Assembly: GCF_022605165.1 (NCBI RefSeq)
Contig: NC_063068.1
Span: 4,030,001-4,094,000 of the forward strand
From: Purpureocillium takamizusanense
Lineage: Eukaryota; Ascomycota; Sordariomycetes; Hypocreales; Ophiocordycipitaceae
Length of the DNA stretch: 64,000 nt
Direction: 5' to 3'
The notes below the pieces were generated by a model. That model worked only from the letters and a program-made list of their open reading frames with translations, had not been told where the DNA came from and ran no database searches. Position numbers and translations under genes: made by a program. This document shows, piece after piece, positions 29,830-41,271 of the stretch (its first letter is position 1; each line of letters opens with the position of its first letter).

Positions 29830-31205
29830 TCACCGTTATTAGGCTCGAAGGCTACAGATTGGCTCGTCTGAGCTACCGAATCCCTAACCTTGACGACTCG
29901 CTCGCGTGTGCCGCCGCGAACCCAAAACCCTGTCCATTCTCCCAGAGAAGCGAGAGGGAAACCTGCTTGCCTACCTACCCCTTGGGATGCGACCACATCA
30001 TACAAATAGTACGTAGTACATGCAGCCCAGCATGGTAGGGTGCTATTACAGTAGCATTGCCCGCGGGGGCGGTTGGGAAAACGGGGATCGGAGATGATTG
30101 CTCCTCGAGGATGAAGCCTCGTACGCATCATACCCTCTATGCAAGTCTCCGCCAGCGTCTTCCGTGCACGTTGATGTGTGCGTGGCTCGGCAGCGACGAA
30201 CCCAGGCAGGCTAACGAGCAAGACGAGGCTCCTTGCGGCTCGTCGGGATTCCCGCCCCGGCGAGATGACGGTCGGTGGACGAGGCTGTGCGCCCGGGGGA
30301 AAGAGGGCCGACCATGACGGCGGCTGCGCACGCTCTTTGATACCCGAGTTATCATTACTGTCACGATACGGCCATGGACGCCTCCAAAATTAAGGTCACT
30401 TGGTGCTTCCAATGATGACGTTTTGATGGATGTCGTGATGTAGTCAGACACGCATGCGGCATCTTGAAAAGTACGTCACCGTGCCTCGGATTAAGCACCT
30501 TTTGGCCCCTATTTTCTACCATGCGCGCATGCATACACACTGTACAGTATAGCGTGTATGCACTTCGTAAAGACGCCCGCGAGTACGAAGCAAGTCGCAA
30601 TGGCATTCTGTCTGTCTGAGCTGGCGCAGGCAAAGTCCCTCCCCACACGCAAAGCACGAGCTTCGCATGGCACGCGCATTCTTTCCGCAAGCCAGCCACC
30701 ATATCTCGCCTACGTACCAGCCAAAGTTTGACAGCCCGGTCGCCAGGCATGCAAAAGCACATCCGGCGACGGGCATCAGTGGCCCCTGCAGATCGTCAGT
30801 CACTCCCGCAAGCCATGTGAAACGCCAACTGTGCCGCGCCGGCGCATCTACGCAGTCACTTCCGGCCTTACCAACCCAACCAAGCATTTAAGGTACTACC
30901 TCACCTGCTATAGGTACCTAGTACCTTGCTGGCCTCTCGATATATCACGGTTGAGCCTCACACACGGAACCCAAACCACTGGGAATTCGCCAAACACCAC
31001 GCATAGATTGCGCCGCCGCGAGAGAGAAATCATTTTCAGCGTGGCCTCCTCTGTCCAACCACCGCCCAACCCCGTTCAACACCGTTTGGCTTCCCTCCCA
31101 GTTCAACATTGATACCTAGTCCAAAACGCCTGAGCCTGTATGCATACCCACACTTGTCGTCGCAAATACAACCCTTGTACAATCCCGAGCCATCGCCGCG
31201 GCCCC

Positions 31206-32632
31206 TCACATATCCTTGGTGCGCAACTTTTTAAGTCGGGTGGTGCCCTCAAACAGGCCGCGATCCACGGCGGCGGCGACCGTCAGCGTGCCGCCTACGA
31301 TGGCGCAAAGCCCAGCCAGGAAGCCCAGGAACGTCTTGGCCGGCTGCTCACGGTTGATGACCTTCATGGGCGAAATGTCCTGTCCCACACATCAGCACAC
31401 TGATTTGACCGTTTGGATGCGCAGTGGAGGGAGGACACTTACATATGAGAAGAAGACACCTGGGATACCTCCACGGGAGTGCTGTCGCTCGGCATGGCCC
31501 TCGGCGGCGTCGTTGCCGCCGGTCAGGCTCCGCTTGTGGCTCGTGACCGAGTACTGATGAGTCTCGACGCTGCCGTCAGCGCTGCCGTCGATGCCAACCA
31601 GCTTCTGCATCTGCTTCTCCCATCCAAGAGGCAGGTAAGACGTCGGCACGATCTTGACAAAGTACATGTAGTTGAAGTTGGGGTCCTGGGTCTCCTGCTT
31701 GACCCCGTCAAGAGGGTTGACGTGGTGGTTGGTCCAGGGCATCGCCTTGGCGCCACCCAGCTTTTGCTTGATGGCCTCGGGGAGCTGTGGCCCGAAGCGC
31801 AGCTGGTGGATGACGTGGGTAAAGTCGTGCTTCTGGCCGTTGGGCGTATCCCAGTAGTTCTTGAGGTCGTGCACGTGGATGTTGCCGTTGCTGAAGCTGC
31901 GTCCGGGCGCAAGGTGGAAATTACCCACGACCTTGTTCACCGTCAGATCGCCCTCGATGCGGCAGCCCTCCTCCCGCTGCTCATCCAGCTTCTCGGCGTA
32001 GTGTTCGCGCTCGCACTGCTCGACGCCTTCGCCGCGGCCGAACGCCCAGCCCTGGGTGGCATACGCCTCGCGGACCTCGTCGCAGGTGTTGCAGCAGCCT
32101 TGCTTGATTGCCGTGGCTGGGGCCGTGGCGCCGTAGCACTCGCCGCAGTATTTCGGATCGAGGTGCTCGGCCTTTTCATCGTGGAGGGCGAGCGACCTGG
32201 TGTCGATGACGCCGCCGCCCTGGGACTGCGGTCGGAGGCGGACCTTCTTAACACCATGCGCGACGCCGTGCTGCTGCTCTCCAGATACGTCCATGACATC
32301 GAGGGTCAGAAGCTCGCATGGCATCTTGGGGAAGGTGATGTTGAGATGGATCTCCATGCGCTCTCCTACAGCAGGACCGCGGTTAGATGACTCGGGGCCA
32401 TTGCGCAGACCACGACCCGGCGCGCCGACGGAAACATACCTCGGCCCTTGTCCACAATTAGCTCGGGGTGTACCACGATACGGCGATAGTCGGCCCATTC
32501 TCCCCAGGCCAAGAACAGCACGACTAGCAGCGAGACGATGGTGACGATACCACCGCTCGTGGTGCGAATGCGCGCGTCCTCGACCGTCTTGGTGAAGGCA
32601 TCGAGCCTTGTGAACCTGGACTTGGGTGGCAT
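31206..32632 (-). CDS. ERV46: COPII cargo-receptor subunit ERV46
   Basis: Three exons: 32632-32440, 32365-31443, 31379-31206 (429 aa); introns 74 bp (GTATGT..TGTAG) and 63 bp (GTAAGT..ACAG). The N-terminus FTRLDAFTKTVEDARIRTTSGG is the ERGIC_N motif, followed by a membrane span (about residues 27-45). The lumenal part has conserved cysteines (YCGECYGA, CCNTCDEVREAY, C-x-IEG) and HxxHDL-like segments (FSNGNIHVHDLKNYWDT, HVIHQLRFG). A second span (FLAGLCAIVGGTLTVAAAV) lies near the C-terminus. Erv46 with Erv41 cycles between ER and Golgi and returns some ER residents. Length matches the family. The C-terminus lacks a KKXX signal. Confidence 0.94.
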
Positions 32633-33487
32633 CGTTGCGACAGGTCAATCAATCGTCGATCGGTTCCAGGTGCCAGAGTATTCTGTGCTTATGATGTGCT
32701 TCAGATTCGCCAGGCAGGGTCCTCGTTATGGCGCCGCAAATGGGAGATGACGACAGGACACTGAAAGTCAGAAAGGGAAAGACGCTGCGACTCAGGCGTG
32801 CCCTGCGGCAGAGGGCATTGGCGCGGCAGACGGCTGGCTGCACAATGGCAATGGGAGAGAATCCAGGCCAGGTCAAGTAGCCAGAAGACGGGAGGAGAGA
32901 GGAAAGCGACGTCGGGGCAGGTTGACGCTTGAGGCCACCGTCGCAAGTACAGAAACATGCATGGAGCTACATGAGTGGCCACACGCCGCGCTGACAGGGG
33001 TCGGTGCACAGTGCTCCCGTCCTTGAAAGCGCTTCACCGCAGCCCTGGAGCCCAACTAGTACCCCACGCTAAAAAAAACAGAGGCCAAGGTCCCTGAGGC
33101 CCCTCCCTGGGCAGGCTGACACTGCCGTTGGTGGTCGGCTCCTAACTTGTGGTACTAGGTACCTACAGCTCCGTCACCGAAAGCACCAGTCACGCTTGAG
33201 CGGCAGACCCATCCGCCGGCAAATCGCCGGTTCCTCTCGATCGGATTTGTATCGTGTGCCTTGTTGCGACTGCAAGCCAGCCATTGACCCCAACGCACGT
33301 CACTCATCGTCAATGCGCCGCAACAAACGCCAACAAGGGCCCAATTCTTGACTGCATTAGATCTGCGACGACGCCCGTGGCTTTGAACCCGCCCCGACGT
33401 CTCACACACCTCACATCTCTCCGCGCCGAGATCATAGCGCGACGGCTGCATCCGCTTGCATAGGGCAGGCGCCCGCAAATTCCGACC
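32633..33487. other. Bidirectional promoter between ERV46 and CstF-64
   Basis: 855 bp between divergent genes. One GTACTAGGTACCTA palindromic unit at 33151-33167. No gene seen. Confidence 0.5.
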
Positions 33488-34556
33488 ATGTCGTCTAGGC
33501 CCCCGTCACGCGTCGTCTTTGTCGGCAACATCCCCTACGGTGCGCAGGGCTCCTCGCCCCTCACTGCTATCGCAGATGCTGACCTACGTGCAGGGCTGTC
33601 CGAGGAGCAAATAACAGACATCTTCTCGAGCGCTGGCAAGGTCGAGCGCTTCCGCCTCGTCTACGACTCCGAGACCGGTCGCCCCAAGGGCTTTGGCTTC
33701 GCAGATTATCCCGACACAGGTGCGACGAGATTCGGCCCTGCGATGGTGACGCTTCCGCTGACATAGGGTGTCTAGATTCTGCGGCGTCCGCCGTTCGCAA
33801 CCTGAACGACTACGAAATTATGGGTCGCAAGCTGCGTGTTGACTTCAGCAACGAACAGAAGAGTGGTGACGATGACAACAACCAGGTTTGCTTGCCTACA
33901 TTTGTTCCCCATCAGGTCGTTCCTCTCTTAACACTTTCTTTTAGACATCAATACACATACCCACTGCCGCCAACGGCGCAGGAGCGGGCGCGTATGGCTC
34001 CCAAGCCAGCTCCCTGCCCCCGCTTCCGGCCGGCAAGGAGGTTCCTCCAGGGGTAACCTGCACCGATGCCATCTCCCGAACCCTCAACACGCTTCCGCCG
34101 CCGCAACTCCTTGATATCCTCGGGCAGATGAAGGCACTTGCCACGTCGGATCCACAGAGAGCCACCGAACTCCTACAACAAGCCCCCCAGCTCACCTACG
34201 CCGTCTTCCAATCGCTGCTCCTCATGGGCCTCGTGTCGCCCGAGGCGATTCAGTCCGTCTCCGAGCCAGGTGCCCCTTCTGCCGTGCCACAGCCGGCTGC
34301 CGGCTTTCCTGCCCCGATCCCCGGGTACCCTGCCGCGAATAACACGCCGCCGGTCGCAGGCGCACCATACGCGCCGCCTCCGGCAGCGGCCCCGGGGTAC
34401 GGCGTTCCAGCGCCAGTTGCCGCCCCGCAGGATACGGATGCTTTGATACGGCAGGTGATGGAACTGCCCCAGTCGCAGATCGACCTGCTCCCAGAGGCCG
34501 AGCGACAACAAATTTTGGCTCTAAGGGCAAGCTTTGGCGTCCAGCCCCGGAGGTGA
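33488..34556 (+). CDS. RNA15: Cleavage stimulation factor CstF-64 / RNA15 homologue
   Basis: Four exons: 33488-33539, 33594-33719, 33776-33885, 33945-34556 (299 aa). Intron 1 (54 bp) falls between RNP2 (VVFVGNIPYG) and the first RRM helix (LSEEQITDIF). RNP1 is KGFGFADYP; the RRM ends RKLRVDFSNE near residue 89. A hinge-type helical region follows (LLDILGQMKALATSDPQRATELLQQAPQLTYAVFQSLLLMGLV), which binds CstF-77/Rna14 in the family, then a Pro/Ala-rich linker and the C-terminal CSTF_C helix bundle (DALIRQVMELPQSQIDLLPEAERQQILALRA). It binds U/GU-rich RNA downstream of the cleavage site in pre-mRNA 3'-end formation. Confidence 0.94.
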
Positions 34557-35542
34557 TTGCAACGCAGCCATGCCACGGGCTCCGCTTTGGAGTCTGGGGG
34601 GCCGTCGCCGCTATAGACATAATGCGACGTCCCTATGCCGGGAGCGCGAGGTCTGCCGCCCCGAGACGGGCACGACCCCAAGCCATTCTCATTGGAAGAA
34701 TTCTCATTGAAGGAAGGCAACCACCTCGGGAGGCCCACGCGATCTCATGGACGGGGGTCAGACAACACATCACCGATACCTACATTCGGCAAGCGAAATG
34801 CCGGAATAATGCATATAGCTACACGTGAGGGTAGCAAGCATAAGATTTCAAGTGGCAGCCAAGACGGTTTGCCACCATTGGGCGACTGCTTGAGGTAGCA
34901 GTAGAGGACTATGGAATGCCCCACGGGAGCTGGCATCAAGGGAAGGCGTCAACGCGTATTGCGCGACAATGCTCAAGGGCTCCGCCGAGCACTGTCTAGC
35001 CAGGATGGACCCGGGTAGTAAAACCATAATTGCAGTCCCTATCCGATTACGCTTTGCTTAGTGATGTCAAGGGAGAAGTAAATCCACAAGGAAGGAATCT
35101 CAATTTTCCTGTGCTTGTAGCATCATGCAAATGACTGACTATACGACATCGTGTTCTGGCCAGAAAGGAGGCTCGCTTGTATACATCTAATGGGATCCTT
35201 CACCCTAGGTATGTACAATGGGTGCATATTACCCCAATAATCGTGTGCTCGTAGGGGGTTCCTGCCAGGTCCGTGGCAGCCCAGGTCCACTCTCGCCAAC
35301 GGCAACCCCCCGGGGGGAAAAAACGAGACGCCGGATTCCCATCCCTCCTTGAATACCCCCATTCCATTCCATTTTAGATTCTTCCAGTCTTATGCACTTG
35401 CCGCCAAGACGCCATATACCAAAAAAGAGACGGGAAAAAGGCGAGAGAGCCGGGAAAGGAGAGAGAGGGGGGGGGGGCGAGAAAGAGAGGGGGACAAGGG
35501 GCATATGTGACGCTATGTGGGACGTGTCCCTTGGGCGATCGA
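34557..35542. other. Intergenic, convergent 3' region
   Basis: 986 bp between convergent CstF-64 and MNR2-like genes. A purine run (GA-rich with a 9-10 G tract) lies at about 35435-35490. No gene seen. Confidence 0.5.
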
Positions 35543-38355
35543 TTATACAATACCGTACACGCGCTTGGCAATCATGAAGCACGCCAGGCCAAAGAAGAGG
35601 AGCCCGGCCGTGATCCAGAAGAACCACTGCAGGTCACCCTCGTACTCTTGGCCGGGCACCCAGACGTTCATGCCCCACAGCCCTGTGATGATGTTCATGG
35701 GCAGGACGATGGTGCCCAAGACGGTGAGTTTGCCCAGGACGTCGTTGGTCTTCTCCGCTCGTTCGTTCATGCGAATGTTGATTTGGGCCAGGTAGTTGCC
35801 GTGAGAGCGAGCCAGTATCCTAGGGTAAAGAATGTTAGCCGCCGTCAAGCAGGAGGCGACGTGGTTTTAGAAGAAGAAAAAAACGTACTTTTCGTAATGG
35901 CCCAGGTTGGAGGTCATGGTGATGATGTGGTCCTGGATGTCACCGAGGTAGAGGCCTATCTCAGATCTCGGCGCCACCTCCCACCGCTCGTTGCATCGCT
36001 TCGCGAAGCCTTTGATGACGTCCGCCTTGTTACCTAGCAGCCGGTAGAGGCTCATGACCCGCTTCCTGCAGTCGCCTACGCGTCGCAACATGTCGCTCGA
36101 GTCCACAAAAGTATTAGAGTCGTCATTCTTGCTCGGCTTCTCGCCCTTGAGGCGTTTGTCAGTCGACGAATGAAACTCGAGGATCTTGTCGTCTATCTCG
36201 TCGACCTCGTCTTCAATGTTTTGAATCAGAGGCTGAAACACGTCTGTGATGTCGTCGATGATGGCGTACGAGATCCAGTCGGAAGACAGAATGAGGTAGT
36301 CCCGCAGCTGCCGGATGCGTCGACGGACATTGGCCGGGTGAGGTGTCATGGAGAAGTGAAAGCTGAGCACGCCCTCTCGGAACACAACCACGTACATGTT
36401 GACGGGCTCGAGATGATCCTCGCTGTTGATGTCCTGTTCGAACGTTCGGTAGTTGACAAAGTAGTAGTGGCGAAACAGCTCGACCTTCTCGCGCGCCTCT
36501 TGGAGCATGATGTCTTCTGCCGTCAGCGGGTGGATGCCGAATGCCTTGGAGATGACCTTCATCTCGGCCTCTGTCGGGCACAGTACGTCAAGCCACCACA
36601 CCGGCCTATCGCCATACCTCACAGGCCGGGGCGTCGACGTGGTCTCACGTGGACCCGGCTGCGCCTCTTTCTGGGTGACCTCGGGCGACTTGGTGGCGAT
36701 GGGCGTCGCACGCCCCGACACGGCTGGAGCGTCGTGGCCCGGTGACAGTGCCCCGTCGCGGCGAGGCTCGGCGAGTGACGGCTGTCGGGTTGAGAGCCTC
36801 GAATCATGGTCACCGCCATTTGAGTTTTGTGGTCTCAGGCCCGTTGACGGCTCGTCGTCGTCATCATCGTCATCGTCGCTCTCGCTGTCCGACAAGATGC
36901 GTGGATCGGGAATGAAGAGCTCTCGGAAGCCTCCGCCAGGCTGGACCAGCTCGGAAATGGTTTGGCTGTGTATGGTGCTCTGGAACTCTTCGTTGAAGTA
37001 GGTGAAGCGGTAGGGTGCATCCTCATAAGCCTGGAACCACCCTTTCCTCACTGGGCGCAGCCGGCCGTTGATCAGCTGGGGTTCCGTGATCTTCTTTACG
37101 CGGACCTCCTCGCTCCGGTCCTCCTTTTCAAAGTGACGCCACTCCTCCAGCACGGACAGGTCCGGCCACTGAGCGCGGCGGCGTCGTCCTCTGTATTGGT
37201 GGGCGGCAACATCGCGAGAATGGGCATCCTCGTCGCCGAGCTCGGACATGTCGGGGGCGGGGAAGCAGACGTCGCCGGCCGCCTCGGTCATACGCCGTGC
37301 GAGGTCGGCTCGATGATCGCGCACGGTGCCGTCAGCCTCGGACATGGCCTCGCCTGCGTCGAGCGAGCCATGGGGGCTGCCACTTAGGGACATTTCATCT
37401 CGGATCATGACGTCTCCAAAGGCTAACTCGGGGCGGTCTACCCCCCCAAAGGCCGGCGACCCGGGTACCGAGGGCGGGTGGTTGACATCGTAGCCGTCCT
37501 TGACCGTCAAGTTTGCGGTCAATCTGGTCCGGGAGGATCTGCTGGACGACCTGCGGCTTCGGTTGCGGCTCGCGGCGCCGTAGCTCGAGGGACCCGTGGG
37601 CGACGCTCGAAACCTCGCAGACTCGGAGAGCAGCGGGGCCGTCTCATCCCAGGGGTTGGCCTCGTCGGCTCTCTCGCCATCGCCGCTGTTGGGGGTGTGT
37701 ATGGAGCGCAGGCGGCTGGCGCCCGGGGTCGAGAAGGGGTTGTGGAAGGGGCTCGTGGCGGCGACGGTGGAGGGCCGTCGTAGCCGCATGGGCTTGTGCT
37801 CTCTAATGGTAGAGAGAGACTCGGTCAGTCTGCTTGATGCATCGAACTCGAATGGCGAGCGACGGCGACGGGGGGTTGGTGGCATATGCGGGGGGGGGCC
37901 ACGATGGGATGGAGGTGGACTCACCTGTGGTCGAGCAGGGCCTCGCTGTCGATGCTCGTGCCGCTCAGGTTGCCGGTGGGCATCTTGTAGAAGCCCTCGC
38001 CCGCATCCTCGTGCATCTCATCGTGGCTATCCTCGGTGAGGGCAGCGAAGCTCTTTCTGCGCGCGCGCTTCTTCTTTCCGCCGCGATGGCCCTTTCGCTT
38101 CCTCGGCTGGCCGCGGGGTTTTCCCGATTCCTGGTCGTGCTGCTGCAGACGGGCGGCGGCGGCGGCAATGGAGGAGGAGGAGGCGGTGGTGGTGGTGACG
38201 GCGGCGGCGGGCGCAGACGTCGGCGGCGGTGCTCTTCCTGCAGCTGCAGCTGCACCTGCGCCTGCGGCACCACGAGTCGTGGTGGTGCTGCGACGCTCGT
38301 CCGCCATGCCGAGCCTGGAAGCGGGGTGCAGGGCATGAAAACGATTGCTCGCCAT
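35543..38355 (-). CDS. MNR2: CorA-family magnesium transporter, MNR2/ALR-like
   Basis: Three exons: 38355-37925, 37802-35889, 35819-35543 (873 aa); introns 122 bp (GTGAGT..ATTAG) and 69 bp (GTACGT..CTAG). The N-terminal ~400 residues are basic then Ser-rich, with KKKRARRKSFAA and LSGTSIDSEALLDHR, typical of fungal Mnr2/Alr proteins, and an eight-Asp run (ESDDDDDDDDEPS). The CorA domain begins near PVWWLDVLCPTEAEM; two C-terminal spans follow, the first ending in the selectivity signature G-M-N (831-833). Alr proteins act at the plasma membrane and Mnr2 at the vacuole; which applies is uncertain. Start is the first in-frame ATG; a second lies at 38307. Confidence 0.9.
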
Positions 38356-38890
38356 TGTGCCGCGCGATCCCGACGACCTCACCCGAGCGAGCGAGCGAGC
38401 GTCGGACGGGGGGTCGGGCGGTGTGTGTGTGTCTTGATGTGGTGGGGGATGGGTATTATGTTATGTGGTGGTGTCGGCGCGGCGGCGGCGGGCGGTTTTT
38501 TGTTCGTTTTGGGCGGGTTGCGGAAGCCGGAACGTCGAGCTTCTCCAACGATCGCTGGACATGGAAGCTGCAGGGACGCTAAGGCCCCCCGAGGAAATCG
38601 TGATGTCACTCGCCCGCCTGCCCACTCACTCACTCACTCACTCACTCACAGCGGGAGCCCAGCTGAGCTCAGCTGAGATGCTGGAACAAACCTATATGTT
38701 AGTTAGTACGTACCCCCAACAAGGCAGGCGGGCGAGCGCCCACTTTTTCATGGCCTGGCCCGATGGGTCCCTTTCTTCTTCTCTTCTACTAGTTATTTCT
38801 TCTCTCAATACTGCAACTTACTCGTCGGCTTGCTTCTACATCTCCCGGTCCCCCATATCGCCGGGCACCCGCCTGCCCCCCAGTAGTTCC
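38356..38890. other. Intergenic, MNR2-like promoter
   Basis: 535 bp. It contains a CTCA microsatellite (38623-38650). No gene seen. Confidence 0.5.
38623..38650. repeat. CTCA microsatellite
   Basis: Six tandem CTCA units about 270 bp upstream of the MNR2-like start. The same unit recurs upstream of LSM2 (2787-2800) and of nuo-49 (53101-53139). Confidence 0.8.
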
Positions 38891-40114
38891 TCAGTACCTG
38901 GCAGCACCCAGTATACAAGTCGGGCCCCGGCCATCGTCTGCCCAGACTGTCCCCGATGCATCGTAAAACACCTGCGTACCCCCGAAGCGTCGCCGAATGC
39001 TCCCCGGCTCGCGGGCACTCGTCACCCCGGGCTTGTGTCCACCGTACCGTTCATCATGCACTTTGCAATGCGCCTGCCGGCATCCGCCGTCGACATGCGC
39101 CTTCCAAGCCGTGCCTGTGAGCGAACGCTCATCCCCGAGGTCCCTCCACACCAGCACCTCGGCGTGCTGGGGCGTGAAGGCAACCGAGAAGTCTGTGGGA
39201 CACCATGCGCAGGAGCCAAATGCTCTCCCGCCCCTGTCCATCATGGCCGCTCTTCGAACTCGCGAGATGGCTGTGCTTGGATGTCGGCTCTGTAGTACGC
39301 AGCCTTTCTCGTGGCTGTCAAATGTAGTCCAGGTGTTATGACAACAGATCTCCAGACAACCCATGGTATCGATGGATACTGCATGTCGCCTCTGCTCGTA
39401 TAGCCAAATGCTGAGGACATAGAACCTCCCTTCTATGATCTTTGGGATCGTGACGAAGTGGGTCCGCAGTGCGTCTGGTCCGCCCTTGGAGCAAATGGAC
39501 GTGAAGGTGACGAGCTTTCTCTCCAGTAGGTATTCGGCATATTCCCGATGCTCTTTGCGGCTGGCGCCTAGGCGGTTATGCTTGAGAGCAAGTTGCACAT
39601 GGCCATGATAGATGATGACTGAGTGAAGCCCGAGGTATGGTGCGCCCTCCCGCATTCGACCCCGTCCTAGTGGACACAACTCAGGCTCCTTCACCATGAG
39701 ATCGTCAAGCAGGGAGAAGTCGTGGAGTGTCACACACTCTTCGCACACCCATTTGCTAGGCAAGTCGTAGGCAACGCCGAGTAGATACTCCATGTGGTCC
39801 TTGTAATTGAGCTGCGCCCCGGCCCCTTTATGGCTGAGGATCCTGTGAAGCGCCGAGCATGTATGTGAGGCGAGGAGGCGAGAATAAGCCGGTAAATATG
39901 CCCCGATCTGGAGGATCAACTCTGGTGGTAAACTCATAATGGAGCAGCGGAGCGGCTTGTCCGATGCCTCGTCGTGGTCGCCAGTGTTGGCGCTCGACCG
40001 GCCCAACTTCCTGACGCGGGGACACAAGGCATCTCGCCATCCGTTGAAAAGATCAAAACCCAACTTCATGACTTCTTGAGCATGCCGAGGAACCCCAGTC
40101 ATTCCTTGCCGCAT
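38891..40114 (-). CDS. F-box domain protein, function unknown
   Basis: A single 407-aa exon from the ATG at 40114. Residues about 61-97 (MSLPPELILQIGAYLPAYSRLLASHTCSALHRIL) match an F-box, which in the family binds Skp1 to build an SCF ubiquitin ligase. The rest has several Cys/His clusters (WVCEECVTLHD, CSKGG, CLEICCHN, CAWCP, CRQAHCKVH) and no recognised repeat type such as LRR or WD40. The layout resembles the large family of fungal F-box proteins with unknown targets. A second in-frame ATG four codons in is an equal start candidate. Low similarity to anything else here; coding status is supported by an uninterrupted 1.2-kb frame. Confidence 0.8.
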   Translation of the reverse strand: MRQGMTGVPRHAQEVMKLGFDLFNGWRDALCPRVRKLGRSSANTGDHDEASDKPLRCSIMSLPPELILQIGAYLPAYSRLLASHTCSALHRILSHKGAGAQLNYKDHMEYLLGVAYDLPSKWVCEECVTLHDFSLLDDLMVKEPELCPLGRGRMREGAPYLGLHSVIIYHGHVQLALKHNRLGASRKEHREYAEYLLERKLVTFTSICSKGGPDALRTHFVTIPKIIEGRFYVLSIWLYEQRRHAVSIDTMGCLEICCHNTWTTFDSHEKGCVLQSRHPSTAISRVRRAAMMDRGGRAFGSCAWCPTDFSVAFTPQHAEVLVWRDLGDERSLTGTAWKAHVDGGCRQAHCKVHDERYGGHKPGVTSAREPGSIRRRFGGTQVFYDASGTVWADDGRGPTCILGAARY

Positions 40115-41271
40115 CGATTACTGGCTGAGGATTGTTGATGACCATTCATTGCTCTCACTCACACCGGTGGCCTTTTGCCGCCCCTTTTATGTGATTTGGC
40201 AAAGTTTTTCTGTCACGCTCGAATTGGGTTCATTCACTCTCCGTCGACGTGGGAGGCGTTGTCCTTGACGTAGCCGCCATGCGGCGATTTGCCCACGACA
40301 CGACGTTTTTGGGTGTCCCATGGTGCCATTCATCAGACGGGCTCGTCGTGAAGTCATTCAGGGGCCACGGCAACCAATCTCTTTCTCTCGACTGGATGGA
40401 CACGAGACGGTCAAAAAAAAAATTAAGTTTTCAAGTGCGCCAGGTGGGCTGCCTTGTCTTCTGTAGACTCGGCGCTACATAATCACGGCTTGCCTTTTAG
40501 GCGCAGCGGCCACATCATTGCATACTTCGTACATTGTGTGGCCCGCGAGCAAAGAGCCGTAGTTACAAGCAGGAGTCAGGCGAGCCTCCCTCTCGCCCCA
40601 AGGCAAGGACCAGCGGCCCAGCGCTTCAACGTATTCCGGGTGGAAGGGGCCTTCGATCAGTGCATGATCTATCATGTACGAAGCTTGTCGTTAGTATGTC
40701 ATCACGTCAAGGTGACCTCCTTCGCCCCGATCTCGCCTCGCCAACGGAACCCCTGACCTGTAACGTTGCGAGTGTCTCGGTGTAAGTACCCCGGGTCACC
40801 TTGACTTTGAGCGACTCCCCCGGCATCATATGTAGGTAGGCTTGGCTCTAGTAACATTGGCGGGATTCGGCATCTTAGGGGTCACGACAGACACGACAGG
40901 CACGGTAGGTACGGTGGGCACGATGGGTACGACAGAATTGATGGACACAATGGGCATCATAGAGATGACAGGCACGGCAAACATTGGATGCGTGAAATGT
41001 GCATTATTCAGGCATGTAGAATTCGACCCATCCTTCTCCAAAACCTCCCAAGCGTATTCATCCCCTCCCATGCAGAGATTGCCTGCCCTGCGAAAAAAAC
41101 CAAGAACAAGTCCGTCCTCCGCCCGTCCAACACACTTCCTCCTCGCCAAGGGGCATGACCAGATGCATTAATCGGAACCATGGTAAGGTGCGAGCGCTTC
41201 TGAGGCCCTCCGACGGGAGCGGGGGGAGCGGAACAAAGGGAAAAAACACATAAAGAAAAACATGACATGTA
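40115..41271. other. Intergenic with a degenerate minisatellite
   Basis: 1157 bp upstream of the F-box gene. Apart from the minisatellite at 40882-40980 I see no gene or signal. Confidence 0.5.
40882..40980. repeat. Degenerate short tandem repeat (GGCACG/GGTACG units)
   Basis: About ten diverged 9-10-bp units such as acaggcacg, gtaggtacg, gtgggcacg and atgggtacg. Open on both strands, but composition explains that. Confidence 0.6.

Larger units (their letters stand above)
27450..31205. other. Gene-poor 3.75-kb region
   Basis: No reading frame here has plausible coding character. It lies upstream of the DSF2-like gene (minus strand) and downstream of ERV46 (minus strand). It holds a GTGGCA hexamer repeat, a TGCA repeat and several GTACCTA-type palindromes. 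The part near DSF2 may be a long 5' leader. Confidence 0.5.
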
